Below are positions 27,244-37,377 of a stretch of DNA of 64,000 nucleotides, piece by piece. The notes under the pieces are model-generated. The model made no database searches, was not told where the DNA came from, and saw only the letters and a list, made by a program, of their open reading frames with translations. Position numbers and translations under genes: made by a program. Location of the stretch: contig CANKBS010000020.1 in NCBI GenBank assembly GCA_947480015.1, forward strand, positions 1 to 64,000. The letters are read 5' to 3'. Within the stretch, counting starts at the first letter, position 1; each line of letters begins with the position of its first letter. The stretch is from Sphingobacteriaceae bacterium (GTDB taxonomy: Bacteria; Bacteroidota; Bacteroidia; B-17B0; Aurantibacillaceae).

Positions 27244-27966
27244 ATGAAAAAGTCCCTACTTGTAATTTTAACCCTCATCTTTTTTATGCAATGTAAAAAA
27301 GATAAAAAAACCGACACAAATACAAATACCGATAATGGTAACACAAATCCTTCAGTTGTTGTGCCTAAAAAAATTGATACCTTAAAACCCTTAAGTTATT
27401 TCCCTGTTTTTCCGGGCTCTTATTGGAAATACCTGGTGAATAATCAAGACACCCTTCGCATTCAAACGAATCCAACTTATATAAAGGATTCATATCCTAT
27501 TCAGATTTACAGTGCTCAGAATATTTACCATGTTTCTGATACGGTGTATGTACCTGTTATTACCAATGCCAATCCGAATTATCTCTACGATTATGTATTT
27601 GCTTCAACAAGCAAGGCTATTTATCAGTATAGTAGCATTGTTCAAATGGGAATAGCATCAAGTGCTTCAACTGGTTTGATCAAAGCTGCTTTTCTTTCTG
27701 AAAGCATTGGTGCTGTTATTACTAGGGGGGGTTATGACTTTCGTTACCCAGACTTCCGTGAAACCATAGTAGTCACTCAAAAAACAGCAATAAATGGTGA
27801 TTCTGTGCTAATTCTGAAAGGGCAGTATAACAAAACAAATCTGCCTAATCTTTTTTCGTATGAGAAGTACATAAAGAATGTAGGTTTGTCACTCCGCTAC
27901 GTGACTGATTCAATAAGTCATGATACGGTATACAAATGTAAATTGTTGAGTTATTATATTAATTAA
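27244..27966 (+). CDS. Lipoprotein of unknown function
   Basis: 240 residues. Signal peptide with lipobox LIFFMQCKK, then a low-complexity KKDKKTDTNTNTDNG linker that probably spaces the domain from the membrane. The rest is predicted beta with SYFPVFPGSYWKYLVNNQD near the start, a pattern common in Bacteroidota secreted lipoproteins. No enzyme motif. Single gene, convergent with the SDR gene across a shared terminator. Confidence 0.82.
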   Translation: MKKSLLVILTLIFFMQCKKDKKTDTNTNTDNGNTNPSVVVPKKIDTLKPLSYFPVFPGSYWKYLVNNQDTLRIQTNPTYIKDSYPIQIYSAQNIYHVSDTVYVPVITNANPNYLYDYVFASTSKAIYQYSSIVQMGIASSASTGLIKAAFLSESIGAVITRGGYDFRYPDFRETIVVTQKTAINGDSVLILKGQYNKTNLPNLFSYEKYIKNVGLSLRYVTDSISHDTVYKCKLLSYYIN

Positions 27967-28022
27967 TCGCGATCGATTTTTTTTAGAAATATAAATCAGT
28001 TTTTTTTTGATTTTAAAATTGA

Positions 28023-28050
28023 AACCGGATGTAATTCATCTGGTTTTTTT
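28023..28050 (+). terminator. Terminator between convergent genes
   Basis: AACCGGATG / CATCTGGTT (one G-T pair), 5-nt loop, then a run of T. Ends the lipoprotein message. Confidence 0.85.
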
Positions 28051-29497
28051 ATTTTATCCCCGCAATGCCTTTAAGCATATTCCGGAAAATAAAAAAATGG
28101 AAAGGTAGCATGGCGTACCAGTAGTTTCGGCCTAAGATTCCCTTAGGACGAAAGGTAGCGGTTTGTTTGAGTACACAGCGTTGTTCGGTTTCAACAATTG
28201 AAAACTCAAGCCAAGCTTCTCCCGGTAATTTCATTTCGGCATATAATAAGAGTCGTTTGTTTTTGTGATCGGCCACTACTACTCGCCAGAAATCAATGGT
28301 ATCGCCAGCCTCAATATCAGTGTCGCTTGTGCGACCTCTGCCAATACCAACACCACCAACAAATTTGTCGAGCAAACCTCTGAACTGCCATAATAAATCG
28401 GCATAGTACCAACCGGTATTACCACCAATGGCAAAAAAACGGGCTGCAACTTCGTCGGCTTTTTCTTTATCTATCTCAATCCATTTACGATCGCGGTAAC
28501 AACCATTCACCGGTACTTCGATATACTGGTTCACATCTAAGCGTGTTAAGCTACTCGAGGCGGCATCTTTCCAACTCGATACCACCATGTTTTGTTCAAT
28601 ACGCTGAAAGGCCATGGTAATAGCATCGCGATAAGAAATTAAGTCTTGTGGGATAATATTTCTTATTTCAAACTCTTTACAAATGGTATCGTTTTTCATG
28701 CTCTGAACTAATTGTCGTGCAATGGTAAAATTAGCAGATGTGGTAAGGTAAAGCCAATAAGCCGAGAGTCCTTGAAAAGCCCCTGGTATGGAAAAGATAT
28801 AACGTTTATAACCTCTGATGTTGGCAAATTCTAAAAGCATTTGTTTATATGATAGTACATCGGGTCCTCCAATTTCGAAAGTTTTGCAGAACATCTTTTC
28901 GTTCATCAAACATTTATGCAAATAGGTAATTACATTTCGGATAGCTATGGGTTGACAGCGTGAGTCGAGCCAGTTAGGAACAATCATCACCGGAATTTTT
29001 TCGGTGATATCACGAATCACTTCAAAGGAAATACTGCCTGAGCCCACAATAATGCCTGCCTCAAAAATAGTGTAAGGAATGCCTGAGTTAACAAACACCA
29101 GCTTTACTACCTTACGCGCCATAAGATGTTTGGATAAATTGACTTCGTTACTGATACCACTGAGGTAAACAATTTGTTTAACCTGTGTAAGACTTGCTAC
29201 CAAAACAAAACAACCGGCCGAACGCAATTCATATTCTTTTAAGGTGGTGAGCGTGTCGCCCAGTGAATGAATAAGATAGTAGGCAACATCATATTGTTTT
29301 TTATTAAAATTTTGAATAGCATTTTCGGGTTGCAGAAAATCAAATTCGATAATTTCAATTTTATCGAGTAAGCCCGGAGCCGGACGAAAGCGGTTACGGT
29401 CTCTCACCACACAGGTTACATCATGGCCGGCTTCAACCAAGGTAGGTAACAACCTCATGCCAATATAACCATTGGCTCCTGTGAGTAAAATTTTCAT
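28049..29497 (-). CDS. NAD(P)-binding SDR-like protein with C-terminal DUF2867
   Basis: About 482 residues from the ATG at 29497; the track start 14 codons upstream adds a poor leader. An atypical SDR domain starts MKILLTGANGYIGMRLLP with the GxxGxxG nucleotide-binding loop and covers about residues 1-280. The C-terminal third has RGRTSDTDIEAGDTIDFWRV and GEAWLEFSIV, as in DUF2867 proteins. Relatives are described as NADH-binding or epimerase-like without a proven reaction. Single minus-strand gene. Confidence 0.87.
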   Translation of the reverse strand: MKILLTGANGYIGMRLLPTLVEAGHDVTCVVRDRNRFRPAPGLLDKIEIIEFDFLQPENAIQNFNKKQYDVAYYLIHSLGDTLTTLKEYELRSAGCFVLVASLTQVKQIVYLSGISNEVNLSKHLMARKVVKLVFVNSGIPYTIFEAGIIVGSGSISFEVIRDITEKIPVMIVPNWLDSRCQPIAIRNVITYLHKCLMNEKMFCKTFEIGGPDVLSYKQMLLEFANIRGYKRYIFSIPGAFQGLSAYWLYLTTSANFTIARQLVQSMKNDTICKEFEIRNIIPQDLISYRDAITMAFQRIEQNMVVSSWKDAASSSLTRLDVNQYIEVPVNGCYRDRKWIEIDKEKADEVAARFFAIGGNTGWYYADLLWQFRGLLDKFVGGVGIGRGRTSDTDIEAGDTIDFWRVVVADHKNKRLLLYAEMKLPGEAWLEFSIVETEQRCVLKQTATFRPKGILGRNYWYAMLPFHFFIFRNMLKGIAGIK

Positions 29498-29799
29498 GAC
29501 TTTAATTTTATAAGTTAAAGAACCGTCGCCTCTGACCATGGCGAGCTATAACAATATTACAATCAATTGTTCCAAATAAAAATGCGCAAAGTCATGCTTT
29601 GGCTTTTTGCATGCTTACTCATCGACTTGGCACAGACCCCACCCCAATAATAAAGCTAGGAGAGATGGATGATTTTGGTCATTTTGATTTTAACCAATTG
29701 CTGATTAGTGACTTATGGAAGAAAAAAATAGTTAAGGATTAGCCACTACCATTAAATCGGTTTTGAATTCCACATTCGAATGATTTGTGACCGAAAAAT
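29498..29799. other. Intergenic region with a possible 25-codon ORF
   Basis: No clear gene. A small plus-strand ORF (29665-29742, MDDFGHFDFNQLLISDLW...) is preceded by AGGAGAG, an unusually good ribosome site for this genome. It is too short to judge and could be chance or a gene remnant. No hairpin terminator is visible. Confidence 0.35.
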
Positions 29800-31680
29800 T
29801 TACTTGACTAATAATTTCTTAATGAAGGGGGTATAACCACTTTGTACCTTAATCAGATAAATTCCTGAGTCCAAGTTTAAATTTTCGATTTCAATTTCAT
29901 TCGGTTGGTCCGGATGTTCCGGCATAACTGCACGATTAAAGAATTGTTTGCCGGTTAAGTCGCAGATGATTACTTCTACTGCGCCACCAGGGTGTTTATC
30001 TAAATGAATAGAAAGTGTTTCATTGCCGGTAATTGGATTTGGATAAAAAGAAAAACGAAATACATCATCAATGTCAAGATAAACGATTGGGGAGTATTTA
30101 TAAGTGCCATCTACATCCATTTGTTTTAATCGATAATAATCAAATCCTATTTTTGGTTCGGTATCTATAAACTCATAATTTTTTAAAGTGTTGCTATTTA
30201 TCGCGCCTGCAACCGTTCCGATTTTAATAAAATTAAACCCATCGGCGCTTTTCTCAATCTCGAATAATTTATTGTTTTTTTCTGAAGCGGTTTGCCAGCT
30301 TAATTTAATGGTTGACGATTCGGCCTCCCCTTTAAAAAACACCAGTGTAATTGGTAAAGGACCGTTAGCTGAAGCGATGATTCCACCATTATTTGAACCT
30401 CCTCCTCCGGTGGCATTCGTCGTGCCGCCACTGTTATCGCTACCGGGGGTTCCGTTATTGGTTTGTGTTGTAACGTTGGCTGTTGGTTGTGTTATCGAAT
30501 AAATAACCACACCCTGTCCGCCACCAGCACCACCACCATGAGCAGCGGCGTTTCCAACACTTCCGCCGTTTCCGGCATTCGACATAATGGTAAGTGGACA
30601 CGCAGCCGTTGCTGAAAAAGTAGTGGCTTCAAGTAGTATACTACCTCCTGCACCGCCACCACCGGCCCCATCATTCCCACTATTTCCGGTTGTTACCCCA
30701 TTCGCTGAAATCTGAATTGACGATCCACAAGTGGTGTTTGTAGCAATGGTTCCGGCTTTAATTAATATAATACCTCCACCATTGCCGCCAAAGGTAGAAA
30801 CGCCGTTATTAGCTTGGCCACCGCCACCACCACCGCCCATAAAAATACGAGAGGCACTTATTTGTCCTGATAAAGAAATGCCGCCCAAACCTCTGCCTGA
30901 ATTCGCCAAGGTGCAAGGATACCCCAAGCCACCATCACCACCGGCTGAATAATTTCCGCCACCGCCACCGCCAGCGTTGTTCTCACCGCCGCCGCCGCCG
31001 CCATTTAAAATTTTTCCGCGACCGGTACTGAATGAAGTTACGGTTGCCAGATAAATTCCTTCACCTTTTGCGCCTAAGGTGGTTAGGGTTGACGTATACG
31101 ACGTGTTTACGCAGGCAAAATCACCAGATGCATTGGAGGAATAGGAACCTCCTCTAAAACCCAGACCGTCGGCAGTAATACGATGATTAAGTGTTAAGGT
31201 GTTGGTTACATAAAATGCGACTACACCACCCACATTACCATTCCAGCTTAAGCCGCTAATGTTGGCGCTGGTGGTATAACTGGCGCCCAAATCTCTTAAA
31301 CTAATTAGTTGAACAGAGGCGTTTGCGTTGATGTTATAAGCGTTAGATAGCGCCGCACTTAAGGTTAACGACGTTGGTGTGCCGCTTGTTGGTGTCACAG
31401 CAGCAATCGTTCTTATTTCATATAAACCAGCACTGGCAATAGCCGAAAGGTTCCCAAAAGTAACCGCATTGGTGGTATTGGTACCTATGACATTATCCTG
31501 CATTTGCATAATCACCACCTGCCCACCAACAGTAAAGGTATGATTGCTGATATTAACATTAGAAAGCGCCAAAACACTGGAACCAGTAACAGAGGTCACT
31601 TTAGCATAAGCATTAAGGGTGGTTTGGGATTGAATAAAACAAGCACTAAGTACAAAACTAAGAATAAAGACTAATCGCAT
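29800..31680 (-). CDS. Glycine-rich T9SS type A surface protein
   Basis: 626 residues, signal peptide MRLVFILSFVLSACFIQSQ. Residues about 210-430 are extremely Gly-rich with blocks such as GGGGGGENNAGGGGGGN, a pattern of secreted adhesins or glycine-rich propeller-like proteins. Before the C-terminal T9SS domain (SFYPNPITGNETLSI) there is the common FFKGEAESSTIKLSWQTASE module. A perfect palindrome TTGGAAT-AA-ATTCCAA lies just before the ATG. Confidence 0.87.
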   Translation of the reverse strand: MRLVFILSFVLSACFIQSQTTLNAYAKVTSVTGSSVLALSNVNISNHTFTVGGQVVIMQMQDNVIGTNTTNAVTFGNLSAIASAGLYEIRTIAAVTPTSGTPTSLTLSAALSNAYNINANASVQLISLRDLGASYTTSANISGLSWNGNVGGVVAFYVTNTLTLNHRITADGLGFRGGSYSSNASGDFACVNTSYTSTLTTLGAKGEGIYLATVTSFSTGRGKILNGGGGGGENNAGGGGGGNYSAGGDGGLGYPCTLANSGRGLGGISLSGQISASRIFMGGGGGGGQANNGVSTFGGNGGGIILIKAGTIATNTTCGSSIQISANGVTTGNSGNDGAGGGGAGGSILLEATTFSATAACPLTIMSNAGNGGSVGNAAAHGGGAGGGQGVVIYSITQPTANVTTQTNNGTPGSDNSGGTTNATGGGGSNNGGIIASANGPLPITLVFFKGEAESSTIKLSWQTASEKNNKLFEIEKSADGFNFIKIGTVAGAINSNTLKNYEFIDTEPKIGFDYYRLKQMDVDGTYKYSPIVYLDIDDVFRFSFYPNPITGNETLSIHLDKHPGGAVEVIICDLTGKQFFNRAVMPEHPDQPNEIEIENLNLDSGIYLIKVQSGYTPFIKKLLVK

Positions 31681-31842
31681 AAAATTGGAATAAATTCCAA
31701 GATATGGAAAAAAAGAAATCTGTGCAAATGGAAATGAAAACTTATATCAACGACCAGATCTTAATATCTTAAGGAGATTAAAACCGGTATAAAATTTTCA
31801 TCTATAACATTTACTTAACTTTATGCAAAATTGGTACTTGGT

Positions 31843-32739
31843 ATGTTCAAAGGACTTAACAAACATTTTTTATTACTGCATTTAATTGTTTTTATATGGG
31901 GATTTTCGCCTATTCTGGGGCGATATATTACCGCCGATACCTGGCAACTGGTATGGTTTCGGATTCTCATAACCGTTGTGGTGATGTTTACATATTTGAA
32001 ATTTACTAAACACGATTTTAGGATCTCGCGCAAACATTTTTGGCAACTTACCGGCATTGGCATCATTATTATGCTGCACTGGCTTGCTTTTTATGGAGCC
32101 ATCAAAGTTTCTAATGTGAGTGTTACCATGGTGGCTTTTAGCACCGGCACCTTATTCAGTTCTATAATAGAACCTGTTTTTTTCAGACGCAAAGTGCGCA
32201 TGTATGAAATAATAATTGGACTTATTATCATAGCCGCCATAGCATTAATTTTTTCTATCGAAGCGCAATACTGGCTTGGAATAGTTTTAGGAATAGTTGC
32301 TGCATTCACCTCTTCTGTATTCGGGGTGTTAAATGGAATTATGGCACATAAAATGCGTTCGGGTATAATTAGCTTTTATGAATTGAGTGCGGCCCTTGTG
32401 GGATTAACGATATACATTCTTTGTCTCGGAAAATTTGAGGTGACGTTTTTTGTTTTGGATCAAGCCTCTGTGATAGGATTACTTCTCCTAAGTTTAGTAT
32501 GCACGGTTTTCCCATTCATCACATCAGTTAACCTAGCCAAATTTATCAGTCCTTACACCATTGTGCTTACGGTTAATCTTGAAACTGTTTATGGCATTAT
32601 TTGGGCCATTTTATTTTTTAAAGAAAACAATGAAGTGCAGCCTTCTTTCTACTTAGGGGTGGTCATTATTCTACTGGCCATTTTTTTAAATTCCTACCTT
32701 AAAAAAATCAGCGATAAAAAATCAATACAGATTTCCTAA
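31843..32739 (+). CDS. DMT-superfamily (EamA) permease
   Basis: 298 residues from the ATG at 31843; the track TTG start is four codons earlier. Ten hydrophobic helices in two EamA halves are visible, with HLIVFIWGFSPILGRYI at the start and an internal break near residue 145. EamA proteins export or import metabolites; the substrate is not predictable. The GT9 gene starts 3-9 bases after its stop, so the two are probably co-transcribed. Confidence 0.88.
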   Translation: MFKGLNKHFLLLHLIVFIWGFSPILGRYITADTWQLVWFRILITVVVMFTYLKFTKHDFRISRKHFWQLTGIGIIIMLHWLAFYGAIKVSNVSVTMVAFSTGTLFSSIIEPVFFRRKVRMYEIIIGLIIIAAIALIFSIEAQYWLGIVLGIVAAFTSSVFGVLNGIMAHKMRSGIISFYELSAALVGLTIYILCLGKFEVTFFVLDQASVIGLLLLSLVCTVFPFITSVNLAKFISPYTIVLTVNLETVYGIIWAILFFKENNEVQPSFYLGVVIILLAIFLNSYLKKISDKKSIQIS

Positions 32740-32741
32740 AT

Positions 32742-33707
32742 TTGACTGTGCAAAAGATTCTCATCATTCGATTTAGTTCCATAGGCGACATTGTTTTAAC
32801 CAGTCCGGTTATACGCTGTTTAAAAGAGCAATTGCCTGATGCGCAAATTCACTATGTAACCAAAGAATTATTTAAACCGGTATTGGAACACAATCCTTAT
32901 GTTTATAAAATTCACACCTTTAAAAAAGATGTTTCGGAGATTTATGAGGAATTATTAAAGGAGCAATTTACTTTAGTCATCGATTTGCATAAAAATCTAA
33001 GAAGCTTACGATTAAAACAAAAATTAAAGCTGCCTTCTTATGCGTTTAATAAACTTAACCTTCAAAAATTTGTGGCAGTTAATTTTAAAATGCTAAACCG
33101 TTTGCCTCAGCAACACATTGTTGACAGATACTTAGAGGCTGTGACAAGGCTTGCTATCAGAAACGATGGCAAAGGCTTGGATTATTTTATTGGTGAAAAT
33201 GATAAGGTGAATAGGTCTGAAATTCCCGCCGGAAAATTTATAGCACTTGTTGTTGGAGGTTCGTACTATACCAAACAAATTCCGCACACAAAATTGCAAG
33301 CGATTTGTGAATTGGCTCAATTGCCAATTGTTTTAATGGGCGGCAAAGAGGATGCCGTTATCGCAAAAAAATTACAAGATCAATTCCCCGGCCTTATAAA
33401 TGCCTGTGGTAAGTATTCCATTAATCAAAGTGCTTCTATCATTAGTCAGGCTGAATGGGTGATTACTTCCGACACAGGACTCATGCACATAGCCTCGGCC
33501 TTTCATAAAAAAATAATTTCTGTGTGGGGAAATACCATTCCTGAGTTTGGCATGGGGCCTTATTTATCCGCCGCCGGTAGCAGAATAGTAGAAGTAAAAA
33601 ATTTACCTTGTCGCCCTTGTTCTAAATTAGGTTATCACAAATGCCCCATTGCGCATTTTTATTGCATGAATCAAAATGATTTTTCTTTTGTGAGTGAATT
33701 AAAGTAA
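32742..33707 (+). CDS. Family 9 glycosyltransferase (heptosyltransferase-like)
   Basis: 321 residues. It begins QKILIIRFSSIGDIVLTSPV, the ADP-heptose-type N-terminus, and has DLHKNLRSLRL and the donor-site segment TSDTGLMHIASAF. It probably adds heptose or a similar sugar to the LPS core. No ATG is available near the start: initiation must use TTG (32742) or GTG (32748), directly after the permease stop, suggesting translational coupling. The C-terminus carries four closely spaced cysteines (PCRPCSKLGYHKC). Confidence 0.88.
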   Translation: MTVQKILIIRFSSIGDIVLTSPVIRCLKEQLPDAQIHYVTKELFKPVLEHNPYVYKIHTFKKDVSEIYEELLKEQFTLVIDLHKNLRSLRLKQKLKLPSYAFNKLNLQKFVAVNFKMLNRLPQQHIVDRYLEAVTRLAIRNDGKGLDYFIGENDKVNRSEIPAGKFIALVVGGSYYTKQIPHTKLQAICELAQLPIVLMGGKEDAVIAKKLQDQFPGLINACGKYSINQSASIISQAEWVITSDTGLMHIASAFHKKIISVWGNTIPEFGMGPYLSAAGSRIVEVKNLPCRPCSKLGYHKCPIAHFYCMNQNDFSFVSELK

Positions 33708-33725
33708 TCGAATTATTCTGTCGAC

Positions 33726-36700
33726 TTATTCTACCAGCAATTTTTTTCTGAAGATTTGATCTTGATTTTTGATCTCGATCACATACACCCCTGATGCGAA
33801 CTCAGACAGATCAATCGAAGTAAGAGATCCAATGTTTTTATTGTTGATGATGATCTGTCCTAAATTATTATACATATTCAATTGCAAATCATTTCCCCTG
33901 CATTTTATGCGGATACTATTTTTAGCAGGATTAGGATAAATTTCGAATCCATCATTAGTTGTCATATCAGCAATTCCGGTATTCACACCAACACATGAAC
34001 TTGTTGAGGTGAGACAGCCATTAGCATCTTGAATGGTAAGCGTATAACAACCCGGTAGCAGATTAGAAGCGGTACTGCCATTGCCGCCGCTTGGTAACCA
34101 GCTATAGGTAAATGGCGCAGTTCCTCCCGCCGTGTTTAATTGAATGAAGCCGTCGTTACAAGAACTGCAATTGGCATTGGTAATTGATAAAACCGGCACC
34201 AGATTATTTATTGGAGCAGTGATACTGAATGTTACATTAGAACTGCAACCGGTATTATCGGTAGTTTTTAAGGTGTAGTTTCCTGCGCATAAATTCACAC
34301 AAGGTAAACTGTTACACGATGCCCCGGTTAAAACATAACTATATGGTGCAGCACCTCCCGAACTGGCAGCATTTGCCATGCCCGAACAAGCATTGGTACA
34401 ATTGGCATTGCTGGTGCTGATAACCGATAAGGGATTATTAATAATAACACTCAGGGTTTTTACAGTGCTGCATCCGATGCCGAAACCTGTTACGGTATAT
34501 ACCGTGGTAACGGGTGGGTTAACCAGTACACTTTGACTACCAGCTCCGGTACTCCAGGAATAACTAATGGCACCATTTACGCTAAGGGTTGCGGTTCCAC
34601 CAACACAAATGTATTGATCAAGGGCTACCAAGGTAGGTGAAGGACTAACCAAAACGCTAACTATTTTTGTTGCCACACATCCCGCTGATGATCCGTTTAC
34701 GGTATAATTTATTGTACTAATGGGTGATACAACTAAACTACTACCGGACGCTCCGGTATTCCAGGTGTAGGTGCTTGCTCCCGATGCCTGCAAGGTGGCA
34801 GCATAACCGGCACATATGCTGGCATTGCCGGCCGAAATAGTCGGCAATGAAGAAACCGTTATGGTTCGCGTAACAGAACTGGTGGAGGTTCCATTGCTAC
34901 CCATTAAATTTAAGGTATAAGTTCCCGGTGCCGAATAAGTCACGCTTGGATTGGTGGCGTTTGAAATCGCCGGTGTAGCTCCCTGAAAATTCCAAGTATA
35001 TGAACCGGCACTTGCACTGCTGTTAGTAAAGCTTAGACTTGGATTAGTGATACAAATAGAAGAAGCATAAGTGGTACTTAACGTTGGGGTAGGGAAAACC
35101 AAATTAATATTATCCAAATAAATAGGCTGACCATAATGGCCACGATTAATAAAACTAAACATCACATTGTTTTGTCCTGCTGTGAGCAACGAAATGGCAA
35201 TGGTATCGCGTCGCCACTGGGTTGAGCTCGGACTATAAAAACTTCCCGCATCGGGTGCTGTGGCTAATTGTGTTCCACCCTTTAAATAAATACTGGTCCA
35301 AGTGGTTCCACAATTGGTTGATACTTTCACTTCCAAACTATCCGAAAACACAGCATCGTAACGGGCATAAGCCACATCAAACCGTAACCGCGCGGTGGCT
35401 ACATTGGCAAAACTAAATTTGGGTGAGCGCATCTCGTCGCGGTCACCGGGAGCATTCAAATTAAAATTATCGAAGGTAGCACAGGCGGTACTGGTACCAA
35501 AGCCGCCAACACCAGTAGCGCGCGACCAATATAAATTATCGTTCCAAATATTATTCGGACTCCAACCACTGGGTAAAAACTGATTGGCCTGAAAGCCTTC
35601 AAAAAAGGGCAGGGCAGAGGGCCCTGATACATTTACATAACTAAGTTTGGTTTTTGAATTGCTGCCATTGGCATTACTTACAGTGAGTGAAACGGAGTAG
35701 TTGCCTGCAGTGGCCCATGAAACGGAAGGATTGGAGGATGTTGAAGTGGCCGGGGTACCTCCTTGAAAGGTCCAGATCCAAGTTGTTGGAACATATAAAG
35801 AACTATCATAAAAAGGGATATTGGTATTTGGACAAGTGAAAATTGGAAAGGCATAAAAATTGGCAACCGGCGGTAATGCTGAATACGAAGCGGCACAGGT
35901 CATGGCAGCAAAAGCATCAATTCGTCCCGCCCCTAATTGTGAACCGGGCGCAAAACCGGCATTACCGCCTAAAGTATAAATATTTGCCGCAGTAGTTGAA
36001 ATGCAATTTAAAACATCGTTGCGTGTCATGTTTGGACTTTTAGATAACATGAGTCCTGCTAAACCCGCCACCATGGGCGTTGCCATGGAAGTGCCTGATA
36101 AACCCCCATAGGCAGGTATGCCGGTATATGGTAGGGTGCTGAATATGTTTACACCTGGCGCAGCTACATCTACCCATGTGCCATAACAACTTAAGCCCCA
36201 TGCGACATCGGAAGCGTCAACTGCCGTTACGCAATAAACGTGATTGTATGCTCCGGGATAATTGGGTGTGTTATTACCCGCATTGCCTGCCGCTGCAACA
36301 ATGATGCAACCTCGGTTCCAGGCATAATCAATGGCGTATTGTTCGGTAATTGAAGAGCCCACTTGATTGCCCCAACTACAAGAAATAATTTTTGCTTTTG
36401 CACGGGTCGCATAAATAATACCTTCGTAACCATAGGTCACATTAATCGTTGAACCACTGGCATCGGGTTCACATTGAACCGGAATTAATTTGATGTTCCA
36501 TCCAATGGAGGCAATACCTGAAGCATTATCGGTGCGAGCCCCGGCAATACCTGCACAATGCGTGCCATGAGACATTCCTAAATTAGTGGGATTAGCATTG
36601 TTATTATTATCAGCTACTGAAAAACCATTAATGTCGTCAATATAACCGTTTCCGTCATCGTCAACACCCGTTGTACCTGAGGCTTCCGCAGCATTGGTGT

Positions 36701-37229
36701 AAGTATTTGCAGTAAGATCGGCATGCGACCACATGACGGCATTATCTACAATGGCAACTGTTATGTTAGAGTTTCCATTAAAAACATTCCAAGCATTTTG
36801 TGCGTTAATTTGTGTCAAATGCACTGAGGCAGAAGAAATGGCGAAATCGTTGGGTGTGGCATCCGTTTTCATTAAGGATACTTTTTCGGCATATTCAATT
36901 CCGGGAATGGTTTTTAATTCTGCAATAATGGATTCAATTTGTTGTATTTGGGTGAATTCTAATTTTACCACATCGGGTAAATTGGCATCATCATTGGCTT
37001 GGTAAAAGGGACAAGTGGCTTTACTGATTCCGTATTTTGAAATGAGTGCCTTAACTGAAACCATTTTATTGAGAGAAATATTTTTGGGATCTTCTTTCGA
37101 AAAAGGTTTATGCGCAGCTTTAGTGAACTTTACATACACTCTCCCGTCAATATAGTTAGGATATACGTTTTGAGAAAAACTGCTAAAACTAACAGCCAGG
37201 CATAAAAATGTCAGGAAAAGATATTTCAT
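33726..37229 (-). CDS. Secreted subtilisin-like (S8) protease with PKD/SprB repeats and T9SS domain
   Basis: 1167 residues. Signal peptide (FLCLAVSFSSFSQ), propeptide to about 130, then the S8 domain: catalytic Asp in VAIVDNAV near 162, His in GMSHGTHCAG near 221, Ser in SGTSMATPMVAG near 381. After it come a PKD domain (about 450-540), a jelly-roll-like region, a second PKD, Ig-like units and two SprB-type repeats (NANCTNACSGMANA, NANCSSCNDGF), ending in a T9SS domain (FEIYPNPAKNSIRIK). It should be a cell-surface or released protease. The Asp is followed by Asn-Ala instead of the usual Ser/Thr-Gly, worth noting. Confidence 0.93.
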   Translation of the reverse strand: MKYLFLTFLCLAVSFSSFSQNVYPNYIDGRVYVKFTKAAHKPFSKEDPKNISLNKMVSVKALISKYGISKATCPFYQANDDANLPDVVKLEFTQIQQIESIIAELKTIPGIEYAEKVSLMKTDATPNDFAISSASVHLTQINAQNAWNVFNGNSNITVAIVDNAVMWSHADLTANTYTNAAEASGTTGVDDDGNGYIDDINGFSVADNNNNANPTNLGMSHGTHCAGIAGARTDNASGIASIGWNIKLIPVQCEPDASGSTINVTYGYEGIIYATRAKAKIISCSWGNQVGSSITEQYAIDYAWNRGCIIVAAAGNAGNNTPNYPGAYNHVYCVTAVDASDVAWGLSCYGTWVDVAAPGVNIFSTLPYTGIPAYGGLSGTSMATPMVAGLAGLMLSKSPNMTRNDVLNCISTTAANIYTLGGNAGFAPGSQLGAGRIDAFAAMTCAASYSALPPVANFYAFPIFTCPNTNIPFYDSSLYVPTTWIWTFQGGTPATSTSSNPSVSWATAGNYSVSLTVSNANGSNSKTKLSYVNVSGPSALPFFEGFQANQFLPSGWSPNNIWNDNLYWSRATGVGGFGTSTACATFDNFNLNAPGDRDEMRSPKFSFANVATARLRFDVAYARYDAVFSDSLEVKVSTNCGTTWTSIYLKGGTQLATAPDAGSFYSPSSTQWRRDTIAISLLTAGQNNVMFSFINRGHYGQPIYLDNINLVFPTPTLSTTYASSICITNPSLSFTNSSASAGSYTWNFQGATPAISNATNPSVTYSAPGTYTLNLMGSNGTSTSSVTRTITVSSLPTISAGNASICAGYAATLQASGASTYTWNTGASGSSLVVSPISTINYTVNGSSAGCVATKIVSVLVSPSPTLVALDQYICVGGTATLSVNGAISYSWSTGAGSQSVLVNPPVTTVYTVTGFGIGCSTVKTLSVIINNPLSVISTSNANCTNACSGMANAASSGGAAPYSYVLTGASCNSLPCVNLCAGNYTLKTTDNTGCSSNVTFSITAPINNLVPVLSITNANCSSCNDGFIQLNTAGGTAPFTYSWLPSGGNGSTASNLLPGCYTLTIQDANGCLTSTSSCVGVNTGIADMTTNDGFEIYPNPAKNSIRIKCRGNDLQLNMYNNLGQIIINNKNIGSLTSIDLSEFASGVYVIEIKNQDQIFRKKLLVE

Positions 37230-37377
37230 TCGTTTGAAAAATTATAATTATAAATATAAGAATTTTAGGACTCTTTAACCCCTTAAAATGATGGAAAAGT
37301 ACTTATATTTATCAAATGTACAGGCTCACTGAGTGAATGAAATTGTTTTACCTGAAAATAGATTTTTGAACGGAATT

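Noticed and set aside
29665-29742. 25-codon ORF with AGGAGAG in front
   Set aside because: Too short to support as a gene; kept as a note in the intergenic entry.
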